From: Couchioplanes caeruleus
GTDB lineage: Bacteria > Actinomycetota > Actinomycetes > Mycobacteriales > Micromonosporaceae
Reading direction: 5' to 3'
Length of the DNA stretch: 64,000 nucleotides
Assembly (NCBI RefSeq): GCF_023499255.1
Contig: NZ_CP092183.1
Coordinates: 1,495,501-1,559,500, forward strand
Positions 20,828-30,296 of the stretch are shown one piece after another (the stretch's first letter is position 1; the number at the start of each line of letters is the position of its first letter). The notes beneath the pieces are model-generated. The model worked only from the letters and a program-made list of their open reading frames with translations. It was not told the DNA's origin and did no database searches. A program made the translations under genes and the position numbers.

Positions 20828-21450
20828 CCAAAGAGTTGTTGCGTACGGACACCCTCTGACCGCCGGCCTTCCCGCTTGCGCCGCCGACGTCGCCTGAACA
20901 CCCACACGGCGGCGAGCACGAGCAGCACCAGCCCGAGGAGCACGAGCACCGGCAGCAGGATCGCGAGCACCGACAGCACGATGCTGGTGAAGTCCTCGGC
21001 CGTACTGGCCACCGGGGCGCCCACGCCGGCCGTGGTGGCGTTGACCACCGGCCGCGACGCGGCCTTGAGCCCGTGAACACAGAGCGCGATGAGGACGCCG
21101 GCGGCGACCGGCACCCACTGGTGCGAGCCGAAGAAGGCGCCGGGGTCGGAGACGGTGACGGTCTGCGAGTTCGACCCCGCGCCGAACGCGAGGCCGCCCG
21201 CGGTCGGCCGGACCACCGTCTGCACCACGTCGTTCACGTGGTCCACCACCGGCACCTTGTCGGCGACGACCTCGACCGCCAGCAGCACGGCGAGGATGAG
21301 CATGACCCACCCGTTCGAGAGCCACTGCCACCCGCCGGGCAGGTCGATCGCGTCGGTGAACCGGGCCAGCAGACCCATCGTGAGCAGGGGGATGTACGCG
21401 TTCAGCCCGGCGGATGCCGCCAGGCCGCTTCCGGTGAGCGCTTCGAGCAC
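20824..21450 (-). CDS. DUF4126 membrane protein
   Basis: A 208-residue protein with about five hydrophobic segments. The DUF4126 pattern is visible: [20 protein letters not shown] near the N-terminus, then [20 protein letters not shown] and a Gly-rich [19 protein letters not shown] segment. The C-terminus is strongly basic ([12 protein letters not shown]), suggesting cytosolic contact with membrane or nucleic acid. Function unknown. Its stop TGA overlaps the TTG start of the next gene, making it the first gene of a set running to 15953. It diverges from nucS across 59 nt. Confidence 0.85.
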   Translation of the reverse strand: MLEALTGSGLAASAGLNAYIPLLTMGLLARFTDAIDLPGGWQWLSNGWVMLILAVLLAVEVVADKVPVVDHVNDVVQTVVRPTAGGLAFGAGSNSQTVTVSDPGAFFGSHQWVPVAAGVLIALCVHGLKAASRPVVNATTAGVGAPVASTAEDFTSIVLSVLAILLPVLVLLGLVLLVLAAVWVFRRRRRRKREGRRSEGVRTQQLFG

Positions 21451-21509
21451 GATCTCAGCATGGCACCGCCGCGCTCGCCCCGCCCGGAAGCGACAGCTAC
21501 CCTCGTGCG

Positions 21510-22169
21510 GTGCGTCTGGTCATCGCGAAGTGCTCCGTGGACTATGTCGGCCGTCTCTCCGCCCACCTGCCGCCGGCCGTGCGCCTGCTCATGGTCAAGG
21601 CCGACGGGTCGGTGTCGATCCACGCCGACGACCGGGCGTACAAGCCGCTGAACTGGATGAGCCCGCCCTGCAAGCTGCAGGAGGCGCCGGGCGTCTGGAA
21701 GGTGGTCAACAAGGCCGGCGAGGAGCTGCGGATCACCCTGGAGGAGATCTTCCAGGACACCTCGTACGACCTCGGCGTGGATCCGGGGCTGGTCAAGGAC
21801 GGCGTCGAGGCGCACCTGCAGGAGCTGCTGGCGGCCCACCCGGAGACCTTCGGCGAGGGCCACACGCTGGTGCGCCGCGAGTTCATGACCGCGATCGGCC
21901 CGGTCGACCTGCTGCTGAAGGACGCCAACGGCGGCTCGGTGGCGGTCGAGGTCAAGCGTCGCGGCGAGATCGACGGCGTCGAGCAGCTCACCCGCTACCT
22001 GGAGCTGATGAACCGCGACCCGCTGCTCGCGCCGGTGCAGGGCGTGTTCGCGGCGCAGGAGATCAAGCCGCAGGCCCGGGTGCTGGCGACCGACCGCGGC
22101 ATCCGCTGCGTGGTCGTCGACTACGACAAGCTGCGCGGCATGGAGCGCAACGAGCTGACCCTCTTCTAG
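21510..22169 (+). CDS. nucS: Mismatch endonuclease NucS/EndoMS
   Basis: A 219-residue dimeric endonuclease that cuts both strands at mismatches. It provides the non-canonical mismatch repair of Actinobacteria and archaea, which lack MutS/MutL. The N-terminal DNA-binding/dimer domain (1-105) precedes the RecB-like nuclease core, with D133 (GPVDLLLKD) and E147/K149 (VAVEVKRRG). The C-terminus ends NELTLF, matching the family's beta-clamp-binding motif. GTG start at 21510 ([16 protein letters not shown]). Its TAG stop shares CTAG with the convergent DUF6297 gene. Confidence 0.96.
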   Translation: MRLVIAKCSVDYVGRLSAHLPPAVRLLMVKADGSVSIHADDRAYKPLNWMSPPCKLQEAPGVWKVVNKAGEELRITLEEIFQDTSYDLGVDPGLVKDGVEAHLQELLAAHPETFGEGHTLVRREFMTAIGPVDLLLKDANGGSVAVEVKRRGEIDGVEQLTRYLELMNRDPLLAPVQGVFAAQEIKPQARVLATDRGIRCVVVDYDKLRGMERNELTLF

Positions 22170-23659
22170 CGGGCGCTCAGCTCCACCCGGTCGGTGGCCG
22201 TCGTGCCGCTGAGGTAGGCGCGCGCCCCGAAGCCGGCGACGGCGGCCTGGACGATCACGCCGGTCCAGGACAGCGGGCCGCCCTGGGCCATCTGCACGAT
22301 CGTCGGCAGGCCGAGGATCAGCACGTCCACCCCGGCGAAGGCGGCGAGCACGGGGCCGGTCGCGATCGACCCCGCGGGCGTCTCCAGCGGCAGCAGCGAG
22401 TTGTCCACGAAGCCCGTACGGGCCTTGCGGACCGCGGCGACCGCGCCCACCGGGCCGAGGGCCGCTCCGAGCGCCCACCACGGGCCCGGCGGGAGGTCGC
22501 CGAGCACGCCCAGCAGGATCAGCGCGGCGGTGTACCAGAGCGCGGCCACGACGCCGGGGACCACGAGCCGCTGCAGGACCGCCGTCCGCGAGCTGAGGCC
22601 CAGCATGCGCGGCATCCACGGGTTGCCGGCGTCGGTGCGGACGTTCGCCGTCGTGACGCCGCCGGCCACCATGCCGCCGACCAGGACCGCCATGGCGAGT
22701 ACCCAGCCCGGGGCGTGCGCCAGCAGCGACGGCAGCGCCGCACTGCCGGCCAGCCACAGCAGCCGCCGCGGCCGGCGCCGCACCATCAGCAGGTCCTGGG
22801 CCACGAGCGCCGGGATGCGCTCCGGCAGCCGCCGGGACCGCAGCCGCCGGCGGCCCCAGTAGCGCCGCTCGACCATCTCGGTGACGAACGACGGTTCCAC
22901 GCCGAACGCCGAGTCCGCGAACGTGCCGGCCGTGCGGGACGCCTCCAGGATCCGGTCGTTGGGCGTACGGGCGAGGCCGCGTACCGCCAGCAGGAAGAAC
23001 ACGAGCACGACCACCGCGAGCGGACCCGTGGCCGTGGCCACGACGGAGGCCGCGGGCCACCCGGCCGGCGCGTGCGGCGCGGCCACGGCCGAGTCGGCGA
23101 CCAGCCCGGCCAGCCCGGCCGCGAGCAGGACGTACGCCGCATCGTCCGACCAGGACGCCCACCGCCGCTCGCCCTGGGCCCCCAGCGCCGTCAGCATCAG
23201 CGCGCCCCCGAGCAGCGCCCCGCCCAGCGGGAGCAGGGCACCCGCCCCGGCCGGCACCGGCCGCGCGGCGACGTGCCCGACGATCGCGAAGGCGCCCAGC
23301 GCGCCCGCGGCAGCGGCGGCGGCCGTGGCCACCCACAGCGACGGCAGCAGCAGCCGGCGCCGGCTCACCGGGGCGGTCAGCAGCCATGACGCGGCCGGGC
23401 GGCTGAGCGCCAGCGGACCGAGCCGGCGCAGCGCGAGATACAGGCCGCCGGCGACCGCCGCGGCCAGCGAGTACGCCGCCAGCTCCGAGGCGTTCGGCGT
23501 GCCCGGCCAGAAGACCGCCGCGAGTTGCCGGTGCACCATCCCGCCGACGATGAACACGAAGAGCACGGCGAAGTAGAAGTTGCCGAGCGTCTCCCCGCGC
23601 TCGCGATGCGCCGACCGCGTGCGCCGCACCCACCGCCGCACTGCCCCGACGTCGGTCAT
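22166..23659 (-). CDS. DUF6297-type ABC exporter membrane subunit
   Basis: A 497-residue polytopic protein with about a dozen hydrophobic stretches and cytosolic basic loops ([27 protein letters not shown]). It matches the DUF6297 type I remember next to small ABC ATPases in Micromonosporaceae. The ATG at 23659 overlaps the ATPase stop as ATGA (23656-23659); longer upstream readings of this frame are not coding. Together they form an exporter of unknown substrate. The gene is convergent with nucS and shares its CTAG stop. Confidence 0.8.
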   Translation of the reverse strand: MTDVGAVRRWVRRTRSAHRERGETLGNFYFAVLFVFIVGGMVHRQLAAVFWPGTPNASELAAYSLAAAVAGGLYLALRRLGPLALSRPAASWLLTAPVSRRRLLLPSLWVATAAAAAAGALGAFAIVGHVAARPVPAGAGALLPLGGALLGGALMLTALGAQGERRWASWSDDAAYVLLAAGLAGLVADSAVAAPHAPAGWPAASVVATATGPLAVVVLVFFLLAVRGLARTPNDRILEASRTAGTFADSAFGVEPSFVTEMVERRYWGRRRLRSRRLPERIPALVAQDLLMVRRRPRRLLWLAGSAALPSLLAHAPGWVLAMAVLVGGMVAGGVTTANVRTDAGNPWMPRMLGLSSRTAVLQRLVVPGVVAALWYTAALILLGVLGDLPPGPWWALGAALGPVGAVAAVRKARTGFVDNSLLPLETPAGSIATGPVLAAFAGVDVLILGLPTIVQMAQGGPLSWTGVIVQAAVAGFGARAYLSGTTATDRVELSAR

Positions 23660-24300
23660 GGAGTCGCCGTGTGCAGGTCCGCCATGCCGACCGGCGAGGT
23701 GCCCGCCGCGGCCGCGAAGACCTCGTCGTGGCTCGCGATCAGGACCGTGCCACCGTCCTCCCGGTACGCCGCCAGCATCGCCGCGACGGTCGCCCGGCCC
23801 TCCGGGTCGAGCCGTTGCTCCGGCTCGTCCAGGATCAGCAGGCGGCTCGGGCGCAGCAGGGTGAGCGCGAGCGTGAGCCGCTGCTTCTGCCCCGACGACA
23901 GCGACGGCGGGATCGCGTCCGCGTGCGACGTGAGGCCGAACCGGTCGAGCGCCTCGTCGATCCCCGCATCCTGCGGCGGCATGCCGTGGGCGCGGCACAC
24001 CAGCTCGGCGTGCTCGCGCGCGGTCAGCCCGGGATACCAGGTCGGTGGCTCCACGGTGGTCGCCACCGCCCGCCAGAACTCCGGCGTGGAGCCGGGCGGG
24101 CCGCCGAAGACCTCGACCTCACCGCCGTCCGGCCGCTGCAGGCTGGTGATGCAGCGCAGCAGCGTCGACTTGCCGATGCCGTTCTCGCCGGTGATGCAGA
24201 CCCCGGCCCCGATGGGCACGGTGAGGTCGACGTCGACCAGCACGGGCGTCGAGCCGTAGCTCACCGACAGGCCGCGGACCTCGATCGCGCAATGATCCAC
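23656..24300 (-). CDS. ABC transporter ATP-binding protein
   Basis: A short 214-residue ATPase: Walker A GENGIGKST, signature LSSGQKQRLT (second residue of the usual LSGGQ is Ser), Walker B LLILDEPEQRLDP and H-loop ASHDE. No C-terminal extension, which fits a dedicated two-gene exporter with the DUF6297 membrane subunit it overlaps by four bases. The D-loop has EQRLDP in place of the usual SxLDP, an unusual feature. 22 nt separate it from the aldehyde dehydrogenase gene upstream, which may share its transcript. Confidence 0.93.
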   Translation of the reverse strand: MDHCAIEVRGLSVSYGSTPVLVDVDLTVPIGAGVCITGENGIGKSTLLRCITSLQRPDGGEVEVFGGPPGSTPEFWRAVATTVEPPTWYPGLTAREHAELVCRAHGMPPQDAGIDEALDRFGLTSHADAIPPSLSSGQKQRLTLALTLLRPSRLLILDEPEQRLDPEGRATVAAMLAAYREDGGTVLIASHDEVFAAAAGTSPVGMADLHTATP

Positions 24301-24322
24301 CGGGTGACGCTAGCAGGGAGGG

Positions 24323-25816
24323 TCACGGGCGGCGGCCGTACAGGAGCTTCACCGCCTTGACGATGCGCCGCACCTGGGCGGGTGTGCGCTCGAACGTCAT
24401 CGAGGGCAGCAGCGACGGCCCCCGGCGTACGGTGATCGCCTTCGGCACGCCGAACTCGCGCAGCCCGTCGTCGCCGTGGATGCGGCCGAAGCCGGAGTCG
24501 CCGACGCCGCCGAACGGCAGCGTGGCCATGCCGACGAAGGTCAGCGTCGAGTTCACCGCGACCATGCCGGCCCGCAGCCGCCGGGCGATCCGCACCCCGT
24601 TCGCCTTGCCGAAGACCGCGCCGCCCAGGCCGTACGGCAGCGCGTTCGCCCGCTGCACGGCCTCGTCGGCGTCCGCGACCCTGGTGATGGTCAGCGTGGG
24701 ACCGAACGTCTCCTCCCGGACCGCGGCGGACTCCTCGGGTACGTCGACCAGCACGGTCGGAGCCACGCTGGGCGGCTGCACCGCGCCGGCGCCGCCCAGG
24801 ACCGCGCGGCCGCCCGAGGCGAGGGCGTCGTCGATGTGCCGCCGGACCACGTCGAGCTGGCCGGGCATCGTCATCGGGCCGATGTCCTCGCCGAGCTTGA
24901 GCTTGCCCGCCTTGGCCACCACGGCCTCGACGAACGCATCGTAGACGGGCGCCACGGCGTACACCCGCTCGATGCCGATGCAGGTCTGCCCGGCGTTCGT
25001 CATGCCGCCCCACACGGCCGCCTCGGCCGCCGCGGTCACGTCCGCGTCCGCGTCGACGATCAGCGCGTCCTTGCCGCCCGCCTCGATGACGACCGGGGTG
25101 AGGGTCTCCGCGCAGGCGGCCATGACCTTCTTCGCGGTCGGCGTGGAGCCGGTGAAGGCGATCTTGCCCACCCCGGCACGGCACAGCGCGGCGCCCACGT
25201 CGCCGAGCCCGTGCACCACCTGCAGCACCGGCTGTTCCGCTACGACCTCCGCGAACGTGTCGACGAGCCACTGACCCACCACGGGCGTGTACTCGCTCGG
25301 CTTGAGCACGACGGCGTTGCCGGCGGCGAGCGCGCCGGAGATCGGGCCGAGCGGCGTGAGGATCGGGTAGTTCCAGGGGCCGATGACGCCGACCACCCCG
25401 TACGGCTGGTATTCCAGGTGCCCGGAGTGCTCGGCCAGCAGCAGCCGCATCCTGGTCCGGCGCGGCCCGAGCACCCGCTTGGCGTTGCGGGCGGCCCAGT
25501 CGATGTGCTCGATCGCTGCTGCGGCCTCCACGATCGCGTCGGCCGGCGGCTTGCCCGTCTCCGCGTGGGTGAGCTCGGCCAGCTCGTCGATGCGCTCGGC
25601 GAGCAGCGCCCGCCACCGCAGCAGCCGCGTCCTCCGCTCGTCGAAGCCCAGCCCGGCCCACCAGGCGCCGGCCGCGCGGGCCTTCTGGACGGCCGACGCG
25701 ACGCCGTCCGGGCCGGAGATGGGTACGCGCCCGGCCTCGGCGCCGGTCGCGGGGCTGGTCGAGATGAGGACGCCGTCCTCGACCACGGGCATGCCGGGAG
25801 TACGCGTAGCCGTCAT
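24323..25816 (-). CDS. Aldehyde dehydrogenase family protein (possibly succinate-semialdehyde type)
   Basis: A 497-residue NAD(P)-dependent dehydrogenase. The conserved YGVVGVIGPWNYP, catalytic Glu in VVIEAGGKD, NAD-motif FTGSTPTAKKV and catalytic Cys in NAGQTCIGIERVY are all present, as is the C-terminal PFGGVGDSGFGR. Close relatives in Actinobacteria are annotated as succinate-semialdehyde dehydrogenases, but substrate cannot be read from sequence. The start is placed at the ATG 25816 (MTATRTPGMPV); an ATG seven codons upstream (25837) is possible. No neighbouring aminotransferase or GABA gene supports a specific pathway. Confidence 0.9.
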   Translation of the reverse strand: MTATRTPGMPVVEDGVLISTSPATGAEAGRVPISGPDGVASAVQKARAAGAWWAGLGFDERRTRLLRWRALLAERIDELAELTHAETGKPPADAIVEAAAAIEHIDWAARNAKRVLGPRRTRMRLLLAEHSGHLEYQPYGVVGVIGPWNYPILTPLGPISGALAAGNAVVLKPSEYTPVVGQWLVDTFAEVVAEQPVLQVVHGLGDVGAALCRAGVGKIAFTGSTPTAKKVMAACAETLTPVVIEAGGKDALIVDADADVTAAAEAAVWGGMTNAGQTCIGIERVYAVAPVYDAFVEAVVAKAGKLKLGEDIGPMTMPGQLDVVRRHIDDALASGGRAVLGGAGAVQPPSVAPTVLVDVPEESAAVREETFGPTLTITRVADADEAVQRANALPYGLGGAVFGKANGVRIARRLRAGMVAVNSTLTFVGMATLPFGGVGDSGFGRIHGDDGLREFGVPKAITVRRGPSLLPSMTFERTPAQVRRIVKAVKLLYGRRP

Positions 25817-25871
25817 GAACGCGAGTCTAAGTCGCATTCGGCGTAACGCGCCTCACACGTACGCTTGATCT

Positions 25872-26198
25872 GTGAGCCCTCGCCGGAATCGTGCCCGCCG
25901 CGACGCGACCTCGTTCATGCCGGACGAGCGCGTACGCCGGGGCGTCGAGGGCGTCCAGCAGTACCAGGACGGCGAGTGGATGGTCCGTTCGATCTTCGGT
26001 GGTGCCGCCGTCAAGACGTACCGCTGCCCGGGCTGCCTGCAGGAAATCCGCCCCGGCGTCGCCCACGTCGTGGCGTGGCCCGCCGACGAGCGCGGTGACG
26101 CCTCCGACCGCCGGCACTGGCACACCGGATGCTGGCGGGCCCGCGACCGGCGCGGCCCGGCGGTGGAGCGCTCGCGCAACGCCCCGCGCTATGGGTAA
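25872..26198 (+). CDS. Small conserved actinobacterial protein with CxxC...HxxxC zinc-type motif
   Basis: A 108-residue basic protein. The central part YRCPGCLQEIRPGVAHVVAWP and then RRHWHTGCWRARDRR give a Cys2...His/Cys arrangement typical of a zinc-stabilised fold, followed by a basic tail ending RSRNAPRY. Similar proteins in Streptomyces are labelled ATP/GTP-binding protein and also stand directly before an alpha/beta hydrolase gene. I see no P-loop, so that label is unsupported. GTG start at 25872. The stop at 26196-26198 lies within a possible start region of the next gene, so the two are coupled. Confidence 0.8.
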   Translation: MSPRRNRARRDATSFMPDERVRRGVEGVQQYQDGEWMVRSIFGGAAVKTYRCPGCLQEIRPGVAHVVAWPADERGDASDRRHWHTGCWRARDRRGPAVERSRNAPRYG

Positions 26199-26208
26199 AG
26201 ATGGCTTC

Positions 26209-27006
26209 GTGAGTCAACCGATCCGCGCCAACTCCATCCTTCCTGCCCACAGGGAGGACATCGAGCTGCACACCGCCGACGGCCTGCGGCTGGTCGGTGA
26301 GCTGGCCCGCCCGCTCGACCGCGACCCGGTCGCCACGCTGGTCTGCCTGCACCCGCTGCCCACCCACGGCGGCATGATGGACAGCCACGTCTTCCGCAAG
26401 GCCGCCTGGCGCCTGCCCGCCCTCGCCGGCCTGGCCGTCCTGCGGTTCAACACCCGGGGCACCTCCAGCGTGCGCGGCACCAGCGAGGGCGCCTTCTCCG
26501 GCGCGGTGGACGAGAAGTACGACGTGGCCGCCGCGATCGAGTACGCCGAGTTCCACGACCTGCCGGACATCTGGCTCGTCGGCTGGTCCTTCGGCACCGA
26601 CCTCACGCTGATGCACGGCCTCGACCCGGGCGTCACCGGCGCGATCCTGCTCTCGCCGCCGCTGCGGTTCTCCGCGCCCGAGCACCTGGCGGCCTGGGCG
26701 GCGGACGGGAAACCGGTGACCGCGCTCGTCCCCGAGTTCGACGACTACCTGCGCCCCGCCGAGGCCGTCGAACGGTTCCGGGCCATCCCGCAGGCCGAGG
26801 TGGTCGGCGTCCCCGGCGCCAAGCACCTGTGGGTCGGCGACGCCGAGAAGGTCCTCGACGAGATCGTTCGCCGGGTCGCTCCCGGCGTGCCGGTGCCGTT
26901 GCCCCGCGAATGGGACGGGCCGATGGAGTCGGGCGACATGAACGCGTACGCCGACCGTACCGTCGCCGCCTTCGCGGACGTTCCCGTGCCGAAGCCGCTC
27001 GCCTGA
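26209..27006 (+). CDS. Alpha/beta hydrolase
   Basis: A 265-residue serine hydrolase: strand/oxyanion motif CLHPLPTHGGMMDSHVF, NTRGTSSVRG, nucleophile elbow GWSFGTDL and a C-terminal histidine in GAKHLWVG. These fit the dienelactone hydrolase/YqiA-like group; substrate unknown. The GTG at 26209 (VSQPIRANSILPAHRE) is preferred; an ATG at 26191 overlapping the upstream stop is in frame and would add six residues. The conserved pairing with the small zinc-type protein suggests a joint function. It ends one base before the stop of the convergent AI-2E transporter. Confidence 0.88.
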   Translation: MSQPIRANSILPAHREDIELHTADGLRLVGELARPLDRDPVATLVCLHPLPTHGGMMDSHVFRKAAWRLPALAGLAVLRFNTRGTSSVRGTSEGAFSGAVDEKYDVAAAIEYAEFHDLPDIWLVGWSFGTDLTLMHGLDPGVTGAILLSPPLRFSAPEHLAAWAADGKPVTALVPEFDDYLRPAEAVERFRAIPQAEVVGVPGAKHLWVGDAEKVLDEIVRRVAPGVPVPLPREWDGPMESGDMNAYADRTVAAFADVPVPKPLA

Positions 27007-27007
27007 C

Positions 27008-28405
27008 CTATTTGGTCTCCATGCTGGGGTTGACCACTTCCCGGACGATGAGCTGGATCGCCGCCACCAGCGGGATGGCGATCAGCGCGCCGATCACGCC
27101 GAAGAGGCCGACGCCCAGCAGCGCGGCGGTCACCGCGGCCACGTCGCTGACCTTCACCGAGCGGCGCATCACGTTCGGGTAGATCAGGTAGTTCTCCACC
27201 TGCTGGTAGACGATGAAGAACACGACGCAGGCGATGCCGTGCGACAGCGAGTCCGCGAAGCCGACCAGGCTCACGATGACCGCACCCAGCGTGGCGCCGA
27301 TCTGCGGGATGAGGTCGCACACCGCCACCACCACGGCCAGCGCGAACGGGTAACCCAGGCCGATGATCATGGCGAACACCCAGGTGGAGATGCCGGCCAG
27401 CACGGCGATGGCCAGCGCACCCACCATGTACGCGCCGACCTTCGTCAGGATCTCGTCGGTCAGCAGCCGCACCCGGTGCCGCCGCGACGCGGGGACCAGC
27501 CCGTACGCCGCCTCCTTGATCCGCTCGAACGCGGCCATGAAGTAGATGGTCAGCACCAGCACGGTCAGGACGTTGAAGATCGTGCCGAACAGCAGCTTCG
27601 CGCCGCCGACCACCCCGCCGAGCGCGTTCGTGACCGTGCCCGGGTTGAGCGCGCTGCCGAGCTTCGTCGCGATGTCGTACCGCTCGACCAGGTCGTTGAT
27701 CGTCTGGTTGCGCTGCAGGGCCTGGATGTAACCCGGCAGGTTCCCGACCAGCTCGCCGGTCTGGGTCACCAGCGGCGGGATGAGCGCGACGACACCGCCG
27801 CACAGCAGCAGCACGACGGTCAGCGAGACCACGGTGACGGCCAGCCAGCGGGGCAGGCCCCAGCGGCGCAGCCGCACGATCGCCGGGTTCAGCCCGATCG
27901 CCAGGAACATCGCGATGAAGATCAGGACGAGGATCGAGGCGGCGTTGCGCAGCCCCAGGAAGATCCCGTACGCGACCAGCACGCCGAGCCCGCCCAGCAG
28001 CCCGATGAGGAACGGGTTGCGCCGGTTCAGCGGGGGCCCGGGCGTCCCGAAATCGCCGCTCACGTGCGCCGCGGCCGCCGCATCGCCCGGCTGTCCCGCG
28101 CCACCGGACGGCACGCTGCCTTCCGGCGCGCGGGTGGTGTCGGTGGCCGTCGCGCTGCTTTCGGGCGCGCGGGTGGTGTCGGTGACCGCCGCGCTGTCTT
28201 GGGGCGCGCGGGTGCTGTCCGCGGCCGCAGCGCCTCTCTCCAGCCCGCGGGTGCCGTCTGCGCCGGGCGCCGACGCTCCTGCTCTGTCCGGCGCTGACGC
28301 CGGCGCCGGGTCGACGGCACGCGTCGCGTCCGTGGCGGGTGCGGGGACCGGCGTCGCGGGAACCTCGTCGGGACGGGGCTCGTCAGCCGCCACCGTTACC
28401 TCCAC
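27008..28405 (-). CDS. AI-2E family transporter
   Basis: A 465-residue membrane protein. The C-terminal ~330 residues carry the AI-2E exporter/permease pattern (PF01594): paired N-terminal helices, the long periplasmic-loop region LPGYIQALQ... and the signature YPFALAVVVAVCDLIPQIGATLGA plus YQQVENYLIYP. The N-terminal ~115 residues are disordered, Ala/Pro/Thr/Asp-rich, and contain 13-residue tandem repeats (TDTTRAPESSATA type). Transport substrate is not established for most family members. GTG start. Confidence 0.88.
   Translation of the reverse strand: MEVTVAADEPRPDEVPATPVPAPATDATRAVDPAPASAPDRAGASAPGADGTRGLERGAAAADSTRAPQDSAAVTDTTRAPESSATATDTTRAPEGSVPSGGAGQPGDAAAAAHVSGDFGTPGPPLNRRNPFLIGLLGGLGVLVAYGIFLGLRNAASILVLIFIAMFLAIGLNPAIVRLRRWGLPRWLAVTVVSLTVVLLLCGGVVALIPPLVTQTGELVGNLPGYIQALQRNQTINDLVERYDIATKLGSALNPGTVTNALGGVVGGAKLLFGTIFNVLTVLVLTIYFMAAFERIKEAAYGLVPASRRHRVRLLTDEILTKVGAYMVGALAIAVLAGISTWVFAMIIGLGYPFALAVVVAVCDLIPQIGATLGAVIVSLVGFADSLSHGIACVVFFIVYQQVENYLIYPNVMRRSVKVSDVAAVTAALLGVGLFGVIGALIAIPLVAAIQLIVREVVNPSMETK
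28125..28241 (-). repeat. 39-bp (13-residue) tandem repeat in the AI-2E gene
   Basis: Three in-frame 39-nt units (28125-28163, 28164-28202, 28203-28241) each begin GGCGCGCGGGTG on the plus strand and encode variants of DTTRAPESSATAT. They extend the disordered N-terminal tail of the transporter; copy number could vary between strains. Confidence 0.85.
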
Positions 28406-28507
28406 TCACGTCCGGGGAGGTCACCCATGCGGCGACCGGACATCCCGGCGGGCAATGTATCGGTCGGGCCGTATGACCCGCCACCCGCCGGGCGGCGTGT
28501 CCGCTGG

Positions 28508-30028
28508 TCAGTCGGCGTCGGCGCCGACGCGGGTGGTGGAGGACGGGCGGGCGGTCACCTTGGCGGAGGCGGTGACCTTCGCCGGGGTGGCGGCCGGTGC
28601 GGTGCCCGGGGTCGCCGCCTTGTCCTGCGGCTGGCCGGCCGAGGTGACCGGGGAAGCCGCCTGCGGCGCCACCGTGGCAGTCCCGGTGGCCGGCGCGGCG
28701 GCGCCTCCCGCTGCGGGGGTCGTCGTGGCCGGGGCGGGGGCCGGACTCGCCGCGCGGGCGGTGTCCGGGGCGTCGTCCTCGTCGTCGGGCGAGGCCGCCG
28801 CCGCGAGGACGGCCGCCGCGGCCAGCTCGGCCACGCGCTTGGCCTCCTTCTGCACCTGGCGGCGTACGTCGGTGGCGTGGCGCTCGGCGGCCTCGCCCGC
28901 GCGCTTGGCCTCCGCCACGTGCTGGAGCTCGCTCTCGAGCTCGCGCTGCACCTCGGCCAGTCGCTGCTGGACGCGGTCGGCCTCGCGCTCGGCGGCACCG
29001 GCCCGCTCCTCGGCCTGGGCGAGCCTCTTCTCCGCCGCGGTGACCTTGGCCTGGGCCGCCTCGAGGTCGCGGGCGGCAGCGGCCGCCTTCTCCTGGTGGC
29101 CGGCGATCTCCTTGCGGACCGCGGTGGCCTGCTCGTCGGAGCGGCGCAGGACCTCCTCGGCGTACTTGTCGGCCTCGCTGCGCAGGTCGGCGCACTGCTT
29201 CTCGGCGGCGGCGCGCATCTGGCCGAGCTCCTGGACGACCTCCTGGCGGCGCTCGCCGACCTCGCGCTCGACGGTGGCGCGGAGCTCCTTGAGCTGCCGG
29301 TCCGCCTCGGCGCGCAGCTGGGCGATCTCCTGCTGGGCCCGGTCGCGCAGCGCCTTGATCTCCTGGTCGGCCTGGACCCGCGTGGACTTCGCGTAGCCGT
29401 CGGCCTCGGAGCGGATGCGCTGCGTCTCCTGGGCGGTGCGCTCGCTGAGCTGCTGGGCCTCGGCGCGGGCGCGGGAGAGGATCGCCTCCGCCTCGGCGCG
29501 CATCTGCTCGGCGGCCTGGCGGGTCGAGGCGACGGCCTTCTCGGCGGCGGCGCGACGGGCGACGTCGGCCTTCTCCTCCTCGGCGCGGCGGGCGGCGAGG
29601 GCGATCTCGAAGTCGCGGATGCCGTTGTGCGCGTGCGCCTCGGCCTCGGCGCGGATGCGCTCGGCCTCGGCGAGCCGGGCGGCGATGTCGTCGGTGGCCG
29701 AGCTCTTGATGTCGGCGGCGACTTCCTCGGCCTTGGCGAGGATCTCCTCGACCTTGGGGCCGAGGTGGCGGAAGGACACGTCGGCGCCGACGCCGGGGTT
29801 GCGGCGGGCCTGCGCCAGCTCCTGCTGAAGCCGGTCGATCTGGCCGATCATCGCCTGGTTCTGCAGCTGGGCGCTGTCCCGCTCGCTGATCAGCGTCGCG
29901 ATCTCGGTCTCAGCCCGGGCGACGTAGCGCTCGACCTGTTTCTTCTCGTAACCCCGCAGGGCGGTCTCGAAGCTGGGCTCCGGAGGGGTCTCCCCGCCGA
30001 GGCCGAAGATTTCACCGCCGTGCGACAT
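28508..30028 (-). CDS. DivIVA/Scy-like coiled-coil polar-growth protein (1)
   Basis: A 506-residue protein. The N-terminal DivIVA-like motif PSFETALRGYEKKQVERYVARAE (about 21-43) is followed by ~370 residues of nearly unbroken charged coiled coil rich in Ala/Glu/Arg, and a low-complexity Ala/Pro/Thr C-terminus (~410-506). The ATG at 30028 is chosen because AGGA lies 8 nt upstream. With its neighbour at 30297 it occupies the position of filP and scy in Streptomyces, just before the epimerase, thiolase and meaB genes. A cytoskeletal scaffold or polarisome role is therefore likely, but it is far shorter than Scy and orthology is inferred from position. Confidence 0.8.
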   Translation of the reverse strand: MSHGGEIFGLGGETPPEPSFETALRGYEKKQVERYVARAETEIATLISERDSAQLQNQAMIGQIDRLQQELAQARRNPGVGADVSFRHLGPKVEEILAKAEEVAADIKSSATDDIAARLAEAERIRAEAEAHAHNGIRDFEIALAARRAEEEKADVARRAAAEKAVASTRQAAEQMRAEAEAILSRARAEAQQLSERTAQETQRIRSEADGYAKSTRVQADQEIKALRDRAQQEIAQLRAEADRQLKELRATVEREVGERRQEVVQELGQMRAAAEKQCADLRSEADKYAEEVLRRSDEQATAVRKEIAGHQEKAAAAARDLEAAQAKVTAAEKRLAQAEERAGAAEREADRVQQRLAEVQRELESELQHVAEAKRAGEAAERHATDVRRQVQKEAKRVAELAAAAVLAAAASPDDEDDAPDTARAASPAPAPATTTPAAGGAAAPATGTATVAPQAASPVTSAGQPQDKAATPGTAPAATPAKVTASAKVTARPSSTTRVGADAD

Positions 30029-30174
30029 GCTGTCCATCCTCACATACGCCTCGTCCCGTGACGGGCCGATACACACCGGCCTGGCCGGGACTGTGCGTCT
30101 GGTCGCGGTTTGCACCCACCCGTGGCGAAACGGGTGGAGCGTTTTGTCCGTGCTCAGGCTACGCGGGGAAAACC

Positions 30175-30211
30175 AGCGGGCCGTACCGGAGGTGCTCCGG
30201 TACGGCCCGCT
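30175..30211 (-). terminator. 17-bp perfect hairpin between the two coiled-coil genes
   Basis: AGCGGGCCGTACCGGAG (30175-30191) pairs exactly with 30195-30211 across a 3-nt loop. It lies 86 nt past the stop of the upstream coiled-coil gene (minus strand) and ~145 nt before the next start, so it should end the first transcript and give the two paralogues separate expression. The symmetrical stem could act in either direction. Confidence 0.8.
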
Positions 30212-30296
30212 CTCAGGTCTTCGCACAGCCGGCCCGGTCCCTTAACCGTTGCGCACCGCCCGGGGTGGCGCAACCGGGGACCGAGTGGTGAAAAAC

